A model generated the notes under the pieces. That model had not been told where the DNA came from. It did no database searches and was given only the letters and a program-made list of their open reading frames with translations. Source: Rhizomys pruinosus (lineage: Eukaryota; Chordata; Mammalia; Rodentia; Spalacidae). Taken from it: DNA of 64,000 nt. The stretch lies in NCBI GenBank assembly GCA_009823505.1, contig VZQC01010577.1:2162637-2226636 (forward strand). The letters are read 5' to 3'. This document shows, one piece after another, positions 46,399-57,865 of this stretch (position 1 is the stretch's first letter; each line of letters begins with the position of its first letter). Position numbers and translations under genes: made by a program.

Positions 46399-46944
46399 TA
46401 ATTAAATTAGTTTTTATTGATGCTTTGTGCACTTCATACATTTTTTCCAATTCAGTTCAGGCTTATTTCCCTTTCCCTCCCCCCCCCACCCCATCTCAGA
46501 TCATGCATTCTGCCATAACTGTCCTGCATCTTTCTCTCAGTTTTTTTTTTCATTTTTAGCTATAAGTGATAATCCATGAGTACAAGCATCCTTCATGCAA
46601 AACCTATCTGCAGGCTGTTGTGCCCAAACACCTACAGCCCCACCATCCAGTGGGGGGTGACAGGTTGTTTGTTCAATCAAGTTGATCAAATGAGTGTCCA
46701 GACTACATTGCTGTAGTTTCACCATTCACCCCAATCGCAGCCCTTACATTCTACCACGCCCCCTCTTCCGCAGGTTGTTCCCTAGGCTTAGAAAAGGGGC
46801 ACAGGTGGATGAGAGGTAAAACAGTCCACTCTCTCTGGAGCTGTTGACTTGGACTCTGGTCAATTCTGGCTGTTTCCTTTCATGGGCTGACAGTTTGTCC
46901 TGGAATAACCTTTCGATCCTGGCCTGGCGCGTTATGGCGTCTCC
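46399..46944 (-). mobile_element. 5'-truncated ERV-body/L1-tail chimera, in ERV B
   Basis: Minus strand. It starts near 46944 in 'gagacgccataacgcgcc', continues in body sequence shared with 49720-50090 ('ggatcgaaaggttat', 'agggggcgtggtagaatg'), and ends in the L1 terminal module at 46399-46560. It is flanked by a perfect 15-bp target duplication (ggaaagatttttttt, 46384-46398 and 46945-46959). ERV A has the empty site near 8135. Confidence 0.8.
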
Positions 46945-47177
46945 GGAAAGATTTTTTTTAGAGTACCCAAGTTATACCACTAAAATACTTATATTTCTGA
47001 TTAGGTGTGTCAGAATAAGATTTTACTAAGTATGAGGGCTTAAGGCACTTACACCCTCCAAATAGGTTCTTATCCATAAGCTGAACTGAACTTCCATAGT
47101 TTAAAAAGAAATACACACATTCAAAACATCAGGAGCCTGGAGCAAGTCTTCTCTATCATCTTAAAGTGATCACATCT

Positions 47178-47308
47178 TTTTTTGAGACAGGTTCTCCCTG
47201 TAGTTCTGGCTGTCCTGGAGATCAGGCTGGCTTTGAACTCACAAAGATCTGTCTCCCTCTGCCTCCTAAGCACTAGGATTAAAGGCGTGCACCATCCCGC
47301 CTGGCTAG
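47178..47308 (-). mobile_element. B1 embedded in ERV B (shared with A)
   Basis: Counterpart of 7752-7882, with the same flanks. Confidence 0.85.
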
Positions 47309-47844
47309 GAGACTAAAAGCATGAAGTGAGGTACAGTTTTCATGAATTTGATTCACCCAGTTCTCTGAGACCAACCCTTCCTCAACACACACAGTCTGCC
47401 AGCCAGATCAGCAAGGAGGGCACGGACCCAGAGAGGTCCCTTTTCCTCGCATGAGGAAGAATGGAGGGAGGGAAACAGGCACAAAAATTCTTGCAGAAAC
47501 ATAACAGAGCCCCAAAGCTGTTCCAAACTGCTCTCCCTCACCCCTTGGATGCAAGAGCCTATACATTATGCACCCCCAGAATCCATGCAGCACCCCACTG
47601 ATCCAGGTGCCAGACCTCAAAATTGGTCTCTAGCAGAGACTGAAAGTTTGCCACATGGGCACTCCAAAGAGCTCAGGAATTCCCCAAGCTCTAAAGACTT
47701 CCTCCCAAGCCAGATCAGGATTCTTGACTAACTGCTGATGCAAATTTTCCTAGCTAGTGAGAGGCAGATTATCTCTTGTCCTTTGAGATAGCAGCTACCT
47801 GGAGGAAACTCACCAAAGCAGACCTGATGGGCTGACCTTGAGCT

Positions 47845-47915
47845 CACAAAGAACTGCCTGCCTCAGCCTCCCAAGGACTGGGATTAAAGGTGTGTTCCAC
47901 CACACCTGGTCCAAG
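47845..47915 (-). mobile_element. B1-derived fragment embedded in ERV B (shared with A)
   Basis: Counterpart of 7166-7245: 'actgcctgcctcagcctc', then 'gggattaaaggtgtg' and 'ccaccacacctggtcc'. Confidence 0.75.
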
Positions 47916-48034
47916 AATTCATTCCTGGTCCTGAAGGCTAGTTAATGTTAAATCAGGGATACATCAACCCAGAGAATTTGGCCTGCAGAGGTCCCCCCAA
48001 AAATAGACAATTCCAAAGCAAGCAAGTTACCTGA

Positions 48035-50285
48035 TTGGTGCATATTTAATTGACGTGAGTTCAACAAGTATCCAGTTTTGCCCAGACTCTGTCTACAGGA
48101 TACATGGTGTTTTAGGACTTAGTAAAAATAAATTTGTGTATATTAAACAACATTGGTTTAAAGGCTAATAAAAACGGTAATGCATCTGAGCTAATTGGTG
48201 ATATAAATTGCTGTTGTCCACATTAGCTTTAATTAAAAACTGTATAACAATTACTTTGGGATTGGTATAAACAAATGTTCTCTATAATTTTGCTGTCATA
48301 TAGTATCACCTGGTATCAATCTCTTTCACCTATAGGATGACTTAATTTAAAAATATTGTTTGTTTCCCAAGTTAATCACATACAGTAACCCAAAACAGCA
48401 GGGGTGAACTTGATGAAATCTGTGCCTTGATTCCACCCTATAGGTATATATAATACAACTGCTTTTTTGAGACTCATGGGTCAAAAATAAAAACCTAAAA
48501 TAAAAAGGGGGATATAGATAGATACAAAAACTTTTTGTCAAAAAACTTGCAATCCAAATCTTAAAACTAACTACGGGAAAGGATTTGTATGTTACAACAG
48601 GCCAGAATATCACCAACTTAATGGCTGAGAAAGAAAATGCAGCTTTGCAGTGAGTAGGATGTACTATATAGTGCCAGCAGAAGGATTGAATCCTCTGGGC
48701 ATTGAAGGGAAGAAATGCCTCAGATTGCTGCAGACATCAGGCCCCTCTCTAGATCCTACTAGTAACAATGATTTTTAATGAATCCTAACAAAGCTTACCT
48801 TCTAGGTACTGCAAAGGTTTTAATACAAGAGACTTTCTTAACTCCCCCCCCATAGAATAAGGAGAAATATGATGATGATGAGGTCGTTCTCCAGCTGTAG
48901 ATTGGAGCCAGCTATTATAGAGGTATTCTCTTGTAAAATCGGTAAAACTGCCTTCTTTAATTGACTAATGGACATAGAAACTGTGAAAAGGATTATTCTC
49001 TATTCAGAACCAAATATAATGCTAAAGTCTCCTTAAGCTATGCACTTAAGCAAAATATATTAATACAGGAGCTCTGACATCAACAATGGATTATTCTACC
49101 AAGGAGATGTTGGCCAGGGGATCCAAGCCCCCACAAAAGGTAAAGGCTCCTTGCCTCCAAACTGGGATATCTGCAGGAAGAGAGGCGATAAGGCCCTGCT
49201 GTTGAAGACCTGATATAAACATGGGAAAGATGTATGGAGACCGCACTTGCAAGTATACAGATGGTCTCTGGAATGCCAGAGAGTGTTACCAAAGGCCACT
49301 AAACCAATAAAGCAAATATAGGTCTCCTTGAGTCAAGCAAGACTCCTCCGTCAGCACCAGCTACACCTCATCTGCCTGGAAATACTGTGCAGCAGTGGCA
49401 GCCATATGTCTGTATATCCCAAATCTAATTGGCTATTAGCTCTCTCCTTGGAGGAATAACCCACGGCTGATGCCACAAGCTTACATCCTCTAATGGTTAG
49501 GAGATGTTATAAACCACACGAAGACCCTGCCATACTTAACAGAAGAAAATGTAATTCATGAATTAACATACCATCCAAACATCTGTGTCTATACCAAAGT
49601 AACCTACCATAACAATTAGTACTGTTTAAATACCTATATATCTAATTGCGTGTGCTTCATTAGTAGGATCGAAAGGCTATATATTATACTGTTTAAATAC
49701 CTATATATCTAATTGCATGTGCTTCATTAGTAGGATCGAAAGGTTATGCCTGGACAAGCTGGCAGCCCATGAAAGAAAACAGCCAGAATTGACTAGAGAC
49801 CAAGACAACAGCTCCAGAGAAAGTAGACTGTTTTGCTTCTCATCCACCTGTGCCCCTTTTCTAAGCCTAGGGAACAATCTGCGGAAGAGGGGGCGTGGTA
49901 GAATGTAAGGGCTGCGATTGGGGTGAATGGTGAAACTACAACAATATAGACTGAACACTCATTTGATCAACTTGATTGAACATACAAGCCCCCCCTGCTG
50001 GATGGTGGGACCCATGAGCTGTGTGGGTTTGGGCACAACTGCTCGCAAATTGGTTTTACATGAAGGATGCTTGTACTCACAGATTATCAGTTATTGTTAA
50101 AAAATGAAAATAAAACAAAACAAAAAAAACAGAGAAAGATGCAGAAAAGTTACGGCAGAATACATGGTTGGGATGGGTAGGGGTGGGGTGAAGGGAAGGG
50201 GATATATGCCTGAACTGAATTGGAAAATGATGTATGAAATACACAAAGCATCAGTAAAAAAATAAAATAGAATATATATTAAAAA
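48035..50285 (+). mobile_element. Long ERV-body/L1-tail chimera, in ERV B
   Basis: About 2.25 kb in + orientation, opposite to its host ERV and missing from ERV A (junction near 6985-7045). The first 2 kb align with the env-like region 40905-42650. The end (about 50120-50285) is the L1 terminal module 'gatgcagaaaagttacggc' to 'catcagtaaaaaaataaaa'. The two parts meet at an A-rich stretch (50097-50130). No frame longer than about 90 codons. A target duplication could not be found, and about 60 bp of the host ERV is missing at the left junction. Confidence 0.7.
49621..49748 (+). repeat. 67-bp tandem duplication inside the long chimera
   Basis: 'actgtttaaatacctatat' begins at 49621 and again at 49688. 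The second unit ends at 'ggatcgaaaggttat', which is also the start of the sequence kept in the shorter chimera at 46399-46944. Confidence 0.9.
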
Positions 50286-51337
50286 AAGTAAATATCAATT
50301 TTTAAAGTTTGCCTGTGCGTATCTATTCTGGCATGCCCAAATGAATAATTCTGTGCACTTTAAAGGATTGAAACTTGAAGTGGCTACTGTGACAGAACCA
50401 ACATAAGACAATTATAATTAGCTACTTACAAACACACATAAAAACTTAGATGCCCTCTTAGACACACGGAAGAAAAGTTACCATAAATATAACACATAGT
50501 CAGATGAAGAGAGGAAATGCTGCATGCAAGTAGCTGATGCCCTGTTGGTCCTGGAACCAAAAACCCAGATCCCTTGCCTGGATTCCAAATCACTGATGTG
50601 AACCCCATGTTTGCACTTTACCAGTGGAGAGTTAGGGGGTCTCTCCCATCTCCATGCTCAAGGAGCAATACTGTGTCCAGTTTCTCCTAACCAAGCACTC
50701 CAGACGAGAAACTTGAGTTTAAATAAAACCAAAATGAAAGTAAAAAGAAAAAAAAATTTGAGCTTTTTCTTACCCAAAAGAACACAGCCAGCCAGACGAG
50801 ATGTCTCTAGGCCCTCTTGTGGGAGAGAGCTTCCTAGGCCCACCTCAAAGGGTATATTGGTAGGGGAAAATGAGTATCCCTAGCAGTGGCAGCTGAAGGG
50901 AGTTTGGGGGAGTGGGGATGGGTGGAGTCAGGAACACAGGGCAGGGCCAACTTCTCCTCAGTGTTCTTGTGGCAGGCTGAGTTACGCTCATGCAGAACAT
51001 CCTCTGCCGAGGCACCCTTAAGGCTCACAATTATGGTGAGGAGAGGCAATGCAGACGGCCTCCTCCCAAATGAATCCAAGTCCTGGGATTTCATTTTAAG
51101 GCCACGGATCTGGAGGAGTGGGGTAGCCGTCCATGGCTCCCGAATGTGGGGAGGAATATTATCCATGAGGGCAGGAAATGGTTAGGGAGGAGAGAGGTCT
51201 GTGGGAGCAGGAGGGTGGGGACCGGGTGCTCACCCTAACATAAGGCCAAAAGAGCAAAGAACACAGAACGGGGACTACTCACTGATCAAGGAAGGGGGTG
51301 CCTCGCCAGCACTGGGGGCGGGGGGGGGGTGAAAAAA

Positions 51338-51351
51338 CATGTTGGGCACCA
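51338..51351 (-). other. Primer-binding site of ERV B, tRNA-Lys type with changes
   Basis: TGGTGCCCAACATG on the minus strand, two bases after the LTR. It differs from copy A's site at two positions. Confidence 0.75.
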
Positions 51352-51353
51352 GA

Positions 51354-51646
51354 TCTCGTCAGTCCCCCAGGCCTGCTGGGGAATTTTGGGGTCCAACCGA
51401 AGGAATGGTGGTGAGAGGCACAGAGTCAAAACACAGACCCTGGGAGTTGGGTGAACACAGACAGAGGGCTGGCTGTTGTGAGCTCGTTTATTGGGGGCAA
51501 GGTTGGGGTTATGTACTGTTCGCATTCCCGCTTGTGATTGGCCCAGGTCTGCAGTGCTGCTTGTACAGTCTCACCTAGGCAGGTTAGGTTGATGAGGGAC
51601 AAGCTCTGCAATTACATAATTCTCAGCATATACTGGCTATACTACA
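51354..51646 (-). repeat. 5' LTR of ERV B
   Basis: 293 bp beginning TGTAGTATAGCC on the minus strand, with AATAAA at 51487-51492. Roughly one difference in ten from the 3' LTR, including indels, points to an old insertion. Confidence 0.9.
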
Positions 51647-51652
51647 GTGGGG

Positions 51653-52240
51653 CACCAGTCCTGGATTCAGACTGAAGTGAACATGTGCCAGCTGGCCTGT
51701 TTGGCACCATGAACATACCTATTCTCCCAAATGTACATTTTTGAGTCTTCCCTACCTCCAAGGTGGTGTGTAGTGATGTGGAGATCTGGCATTGACTGGT
51801 AGGAAATGTCTCACTACATATATAAATGACCTGTCACATTGAATAAATCATAATTGTACTCTCTGCTGTGTATCCCCGAGAGTCAATGAAGTGCTCTGAT
51901 ATCCTTACTCTTCATAGACTGTTCCAGAGTAGAACTTATACCCTCCCACAAGACATTGTGAACTGCGCAAGCCTAAGTGACAAATCTACAATGTAATGTT
52001 TATACCCAAGGCACACGTAACATAGGAAAAGAGGGCAAGAATTCATTAATTATCTTTTCCATTTCTATTATAAGTTTCCTTGACTTCTTATACTTCTAGT
52101 TGTATGCAATCATGAATTCAACTCCCCATCACCTAAAGTCATCTTTTTAGAGTGGTTGAGAGAGGTATAGTAATATATGTATGTATATACAAAAGATTTC
52201 AAAATTTCAAGTGAAGCTGGAATCCTGCACTGACATTTTG
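51653..52240. other. No gene recognised
   Basis: No repeat or coding signature identified. Confidence 0.4.
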
Positions 52241-52516
52241 TCATGATCTTGGTTGATAAACCACATCCTTGGACCAGAAAAGGATACACTTATCTTTTTT
52301 CTGTACAGAAACCAAAATTCTAACCCCAAACAGTACAACAACCAACATAGAGCAAACACTAATGCAAGCTGATGCAAAAGAAAGGTTCACCCAGAGTCCA
52401 GCACCCAAACTTTCATTTACCTGAAGTCCCTCCAAGTCTGAGTCCTTTCTGTGTGCAATAAATATGTAGGTATATGACAGGTGGCTATTCCTTACAGCCA
52501 TCATGTAGTGATACAA
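52241..52516 (-). other. Unassigned 91-codon frame with a hydrophobic segment
   Basis: The frame reads through 'HRKDSDLEGLQVNESLGAGL', one N-glycosylation-like NES and one NLS, then a 22-residue hydrophobic stretch (about residues 48-70, 'FASACISVCSMLVVVLFGVR'), followed by a basic, lysine-rich end 'QKKDKC' and 'VVYQPRS'. This is what a last exon of a type I membrane protein looks like, with a stop 21 residues after the membrane. A 'cttcag/gtaaat' donor-like site lies inside. No family recognised. It could be chance. Confidence 0.2.
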
Positions 52517-52739
52517 TATTTATAGTTTCTTTGAATAAATGATTATCCTAAATGTAATGTGTGCTTATTGCCAAAACTTGGGAAAAAATAATCAGGAAAT
52601 TTAAATCAATGTGTACTAGTGATACCCAGTTAAAAGTTGGCCTAATTTCACATTGTGTTGTCTTCTAAACTCATTTGCCTACATTTTTATAGAACACTTT
52701 GGTATAGGTACATTCTTTCATTTACCTTAAATTTATTTC

Positions 52740-52948
52740 CATAAGTTCTAAAGATCACTTAAAAATTACTTATTTTATGTACAAAGTTTTGCCCACAGGT
52801 ACATCAGTGCACCTTATCCATTGAATGTTCTAAAACTAGATCTACAGATTGTAGTTAGCCACCACCATGTGGAGCTGGTAACTAAATCCACGTCCTTTGC
52901 AACAGCACCCAATCCTTTTAAACACTGGACCATTTATCCAACCCAATA
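52740..52948 (-). mobile_element. B2/B3-type SINE, degenerate
   Basis: 'gtacatcagtgcacctta', 'gccaccaccatgtggagctg' and 'cactggaccatttatccaac' are SINE blocks in reverse. Confidence 0.55.
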
Positions 52949-52974
52949 GAGACCAATAACTTTATTATTATCAT

Positions 52975-53167
52975 TTTGTATGTAGAAGTGTAATATTTGC
53001 ATATTACACCCCAGTCTTTCAGTGTCTGTGGAGAACAGAAAAAGCAGTTTGATCCCCTGAGCTGGAGTTATGAGCCTTTGTTAGCTCTCATGTGGGTGCT
53101 GGCAATTGAACCAATGTCCTCTGCAAGAATGGCTAGTGTTCTTAATCACTGAGCTATCTATACAGTC
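52975..53167 (-). mobile_element. B2/B3-type SINE, old
   Basis: 'gagctggagttatgagcc', 'tcatgtgggtgctggcaatt', 'cctctgcaagaatggctag' and 'actgagctatctatacag'. Confidence 0.6.
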
Positions 53168-53193
53168 TCTGAGATCATTAATTTTTAAAAATT

Positions 53194-53432
53194 AATGGAG
53201 GCAGGAGACTTAGCTCAGAGGTTAATGGCAGGTACTCCTCATGCAGAGCACCTGAGGTCAGTTCTAGCAGGCATGTTGGGAGACTCTGAAAGACCTATAA
53301 CTCCAGTTCCAGGGGATATAGCACTGTCTTCTGGCTTTCATCATCACCTGCATTCATGTGCACATACCCACACACAGACAGACACACATGCACATATGCA
53401 TGATTTAAAAATAAATAAATACATCTTTAAAT
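53194..53432 (+). mobile_element. B3-type SINE, old
   Basis: 'ggaggcaggagacttagctc' to 'aaaaataaataaatacatc', including 'taactccagttccagggga' once. Sense orientation. Confidence 0.7.
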
Positions 53433-53594
53433 GTTTTTCTTACATTCATCCTTTAAAAATTAACTTATTATAATTTAACTTTAAAATCCATTTTTGACAC
53501 ATTCACACAGATATACAATGTATCTTGATCATATCTTGTGGGAAGAGAATTTAGTTAAGATGGGTAGCATTCTAAACCAATGGGACATCCCTTG

Positions 53595-53682
53595 CCATGC
53601 CCATGTGGGTGCTGGGAGTTGAATCCTGGTCCTCAGCAAGAGCAGCAGGTCCTGTACAGACTGAGCCATTTCTACAGTCATT
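53595..53682 (-). mobile_element. B2/B3-type SINE fragment
   Basis: 'cccatgtgggtgctgggag', 'cctcagcaagagcagcagg' and 'ctgagccatttctaca'. Confidence 0.6.
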
Positions 53683-53685
53683 CCC

Positions 53686-53932
53686 ACTCTTTTCATGCCT
53701 CCTTCCCCCACTTCCCCTTCCTATTTCCTCCTTTTCCTCTCCCTCTCCCTTCCACCCATCTTCCATCCCTCACTCCTCTCCCTCCTCCTTTCCTTGTCCC
53801 CTCACCCTTCTCTTCTCCCTTCCTTCCCCCTCCTTTTCCCCTCTTTCATCTCTCTCCTCCTCTTCCTCCCTTTCCCTCTCCTCCACGCCCCTTCTCCACC
53901 CTGTTCCTTCTCTGCTTATGCTTCCAAGTCCT
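53686..53932. repeat. Polypyrimidine tract (C/T), about 245 bp
   Basis: Almost uninterrupted C and T on the + strand with very few purines. The Pro/Ser/Leu-rich frames on + and Glu/Arg/Gly-rich frame on minus come from it. Confidence 0.9.
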
Positions 53933-54289
53933 TCTTTTATAACCCAGTGAGTCCGGTTACTGCTGTGTCCAATCATAGAGACATGGGGGGTGCTCTTTAT
54001 TCTTCATCTTTGCAACATAAGATCTTCCTCATTGCTCCTTCACAAGATTCTGAGCCTTTGCTCTAGCTCTCACGCAGCCCAAAGTCATGGCTATGAATAT
54101 CCCTTGAGGATGAGGCCTCTCAGGAAACTGAGCAAAGCAGCAGCCCTTGGAAGGCAGATAGACAGGTAGGGACTTCTGCAGGTGTTGAAAGAAAGACTCC
54201 TTCCCTAACAGGAATCCTAGATTCCACTGTTTATTACTTGAGCCATCCCAGTTAGTTCCCCCTCTGAGCTGCATAGCCCTCATCTACAA

Positions 54290-54415
54290 AATAGGAAGGA
54301 AAAATAATTACAGAGAGAAGTAAAGGATGTAATGAAAAGAAATCATCTAGCAAAGTACCTGAAATACTGCTGAAGTTGGAGAAAGGCTTGTGTGTACCTC
54401 TGGGACTAGAGGCAA
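54290..54415 (+). repeat. Third copy of a piece of the direct duplication
   Basis: 'aataattacagagagaagta', 'gaaatcatctagcaaagtacc' and 'gctgaagttggagaaagg' match 17700-17815 and 62310-62420. Confidence 0.65.
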
Positions 54416-55556
54416 CTGACACAATCTTCAGTTGACTGTGTTCTAACTTCACCCTGTGGTCTCCCTTTGAACATCTTGACATAGTCAGAGCTCTGTTCTA
54501 CGTCTTTACACACAGTCACATGGTACTCAAAATGTGCAAGGGACTGAGGACGTAAAACATCAAAGGTCACCAGACACATCTGAAGAACCTACTGCCCATC
54601 AGTCACGTAGACAATGAAGCAGAATTTCCAGAGGTGCAGTTCAAGAGCAAATCCTCAGACCCCACTGTGGTGGACCCACCATGCTTTCAGGATGACTTGT
54701 TCCCACTCCTGTCTACCGGGCTACAGAGGCAGCTAGCAGTGACAGCTTGTGGTTAAACTTACCTGAGTGTTAAAGGGAATTCTCATTGCTGTACCTTCTG
54801 GCCAGTTTCAGAGAGAAACTGTCCTCTCACTGGGCATTGCCTGATCCTATGCCCAGGAGGCCACCCATTCTTCCTGATGCTCTGCTCCAACACAGTGCCA
54901 TCTCCCCCTGAGACCCAGTCCAAAGGTGCAGCTTCAGAGGACAAAACAACTGCACCTGCCTGCTACAACATGGGCCACGCCCTCTCCATAGTGCCTCTTA
55001 GTGAGCCTACAGAAATAGCAGAGAATCAAATTTCTGTTTGGCTAGGCCTGAATCACGAGCACAGGGCTTGGGCTACGATGTAACCTTAGGAGACATAAAA
55101 ACATTATTCAAACTATTGAAAACATTTTCTGAGGTATCTTTTTAAAAAAGTTCAATTTAGGAGAGTCACAATGATTTAATAAATATATCACAAACATCTA
55201 TTTTGCCAATGTATTTTCAGAGAAAGATGATAACCAGGTACTCTAACAGTATCTTACACCCCCAGGAGACCATAAATTTAACTTGACAGGTGAACATAAA
55301 CTGCTAAAAGTGACTTCCTCCAAACTGTGTATCCCTTAAAGACAGAGGTTGTCTTTTACCCAATACTTCTAAAGTCTACTGCAACCCCTGGCTGAGTAAG
55401 TGGTTGAGTGAGAACAGCACAGCTGCAGGACATGCACACTTGTGGCACGAATAAGGCTACTCAGTCTATCAAAAACATTTTCTGTATTGTCATGGCATGT
55501 GGGCCAGTGTTTAAAATAATAACAGTAATAATAATACTGATATTCATTAGCATGTC
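54416..55556. other. No gene recognised
   Basis: GC content is higher at 54560-55080, but no frame or repeat can be named. Confidence 0.4.
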
Positions 55557-55571
55557 TTTAGAAATGAGAAG

Positions 55572-55793
55572 AGGGGCTGGAGAGATGGCCTAGCGGTTAA
55601 GAGCACTGACTGCTCTTGCAGAGGACCCGGGTTCAAATCCCAGCACCCACATGGTGCTGAGAACCATCTTTAACTCCAGTTCCAGCGGAATCCAACACCC
55701 TCTTCTGACCTCCGAGGCATTGCACAATGCAGGTGTACAAACCTATATGCAGACAGTACATTCATATACATACAAAAATAAAATTAAAAAATA
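55572..55793 (+). mobile_element. Young B2/B3-type SINE without the internal duplication
   Basis: Starts 'ggctggagagatggcctag'. It is flanked by a perfect 15-bp target duplication (TTTAGAAATGAGAAG, 55557-55571 and 55794-55808). A single 'aactccagttccag' unit preceded by CTTT, like the copy at 35822. Confidence 0.93.
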
Positions 55794-55919
55794 TTTAGAA
55801 ATGAGAAGATGTTCATCTAAGAAAATGGTCTCCACAACTATTCAAATAGCTTAGCATTAAGTTAAACATCTTTCTGGGATGTAATGACTTTAAATTACTA
55901 AAAAGCAGCTACATACCTG

Positions 55920-57240
55920 GTGAAATGGCTACTGAGTCAAAATGTCAGGCTGGTGTAACTTGGCCTTTCTGGATGGTTAACAACCATACTTAATGCCCAT
56001 ACCAGTTCTTCCAAGGGACTTAAGGAACAACTTTGTTTCTTGCCCTATGAGGTCAACTAAGTCCCAGGGGACTATGTATGGGGCCATCTCTTGAAATGCC
56101 CTGCAATCGTGAGTTACCAGTCCTGAGCAGGGAGGTCTTGGAGATCCATTAATGGAACACCAGCCAGTGTCCAGTGTATGAAGAGGAAGGTCCCTTCATG
56201 CTTCAAAAAGAGAAGCCTGGTCCTGCAAGACCTGACTTTGTCCTCCCGTGGATGGAAGTGGTAATTGAAAAGCCATAAAGAGCCAGCCCCATCAAAGACC
56301 CTTGTGACCCCTAGGAATCAGATCCTCAACTGACCTTGAGAAAACAAAGCTTGGTTAATCTGGGCTAACTGCATGGACTTAAACACCTGAAAGGAAAGTA
56401 TAACCAAAAGATAAGTAATCATTATATCTCCTTTAAAGTCTGATAGATTGTGTTTCCCAACTTTAGATTTAAAGTCTTATGAGATCTATTGTCAAGTAAT
56501 AAAATGTCCTCTTTCTATTTAACAACTACCTAAGAAGAAAGTCACACCATGCCTATCAAAATGCCTGGAAAGCAGATCCTGGGTCCAGACACCATAGCCA
56601 AATGACCAAAAGGAGAAATCCAATAAATGGATGCTTTGGAACCACTAGTTGAGAGATTCTAATGGACTTTTAAGTTGAACATTTAATTCACCCTGTTCAT
56701 CTCCTGGTTCCCTGCCTAGAAAATGTACATAATTTTTCTCACACTCACTTATTCTACACAAGCAAGAGTCAAGGACTTTGTTCTCTATATATCTATACTT
56801 TTGGGGGTATTTTAGCTAGACCCACTGAGAAGGGGGTACTCCAGTTTCCACTCCCTATGTCCCTTTTCAGCATTGAAGAAGTCAGAGCAGTCAGCACCCT
56901 GATTCTCTCTTGCCAATTGGTGTAACCTCCTCAGAGGGTAATGTGATAAAAATAGGAGCTAAAAACTAGCTAGACAGTTTAGGGTCAAGACGTCCCAAAG
57001 AGCCAGTTTCTTTCTCAGCTGAGCGTTGAAGACTTCCTGGATCTACCAGTAAACTTATCCTTCTGGTTGCTTTGACTTGTGGCCCTTGCATCCTTAACCT
57101 ACTTGTAAAATCTATTAAACAGTGGATAAATTCTATCAAACTCATGATGCTAAGTACCCAATACACCCCCTCACTAGCAGAGATCATTACACCTCAGAAG
57201 CACCTACTGAGGTCAGCTCTTGTGCACTTCCTTCAAGGAT
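55920..57240 (+). mobile_element. Class II ERV, copy C (internal fragment)
   Basis: Collinear with ERV A 10410-11395 and ERV B 43800-44830: 'ggttaatctgggctaactgc', 'aaaggaaagtataaccaaaag', 'tcagagggtaatgtgataaa', 'cacttccttcaaggatttgaa'. It has an additional 330 bp at about 56005-56340 that A and B lack. No LTR and no Env-like frame remain. Confidence 0.75.
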
Positions 57241-57389
57241 TTGAAGATCTCACAACAATAGAGGTGAATGAAATAAAGGATTATAACAACTTAAGGATAG
57301 TGTTCTCAGATACAGTTAAGCCATTTTCCCTGAGTTGTTTTAGGAATGGCTTGTTTGTTTGCTTCACACACTTCCCCTTGACTGGTTAA
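57241..57389. other. Junction DNA between ERV C and L1
   Basis: Nothing firm. It runs into L1-related sequence. Confidence 0.35.
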
Positions 57390-57865
57390 TTTTAACTGCT
57401 ATCCCTTGCTTCTGTAATTGACTTGATGCTTTGTGCACTTCCCCTTGATTGGTAACTTTAACTGTGGTGTTAAACTCTGAATGGCTGCTTTATTCATTTG
57501 TGGATGCAAACAACAAATCCCCAGTTGAAAGGCAAGCTGAACTACATTATTGTTATATTTCTGTTTATCTGAGAGCAACTACGTTGTTATAATGTAAATC
57601 TCTTAACGGGCTCTAGAATCAACCCACCACTTACTTTCAGACTCTGTAATTACTGTATATGGGTGGAAAGTATGTATTCATATTTTAGAGTAATATAAAA
57701 TTAAAGGAGGAAAATGTGAATTCCTAAACATAAAGAAAAAGATGCAGGACATTTATGGCAGAATTCATGATCTGGGCTGGGGTGGTGGGACTGGAAAGGG
57801 GAATATGTCAAATTCCAACTGAAAATTACGTTTGAAATACACAAAACATCAATAAAAACATATTT
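57390..57865 (+). mobile_element. L1 3' end (ORF2 terminus plus 3' UTR)
   Basis: ORF2-end block 'catttgtggatgcaaacaac', then 'tgttataatgtaaatctctt', then the terminal module 'gatgcaggacatttatggc' to 'catcaataaaaacat'. It shows what the unmodified L1 looks like before the tail used by the chimeras. Confidence 0.75.

Larger units (their letters stand above)
42843..51646 (-). mobile_element. Class II ERV, copy B (both LTRs, no gag-pol)
   Basis: 8804 bp. The 5' LTR is 51354-51646 and the 3' LTR 42843-43139. The 5' LTR begins TG and the 3' LTR ends CA. There is a 6-bp target duplication, a Lys-type primer-binding site (51338-51351) and a purine tract AAAGGGTGGAGG next to the 3' LTR. Inverted copy A matches most of the interior. 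Two later insertions (46399-46944, 48035-50285) account for about 2.8 kb, leaving about 6 kb of original element without gag, protease or polymerase frames. An Env-TM-like frame lies just upstream of the 3' LTR. Embedded B1 fragments are shared with copy A. Likely non-autonomous and dependent on another ERV. Confidence 0.9.

Noticed and set aside
5776..51646. ERV copies A and B as one large inverted segmental duplication
   Set aside because: Copy B has its own 6-bp target duplication directly at its LTR ends and flanks unrelated to those of A, so it is a separate insertion.
53580..54066. Pro/Ser/Leu-rich frames of 117-123 codons
   Set aside because: They arise from the polypyrimidine tract, where stop codons are rare by composition in several frames at once.
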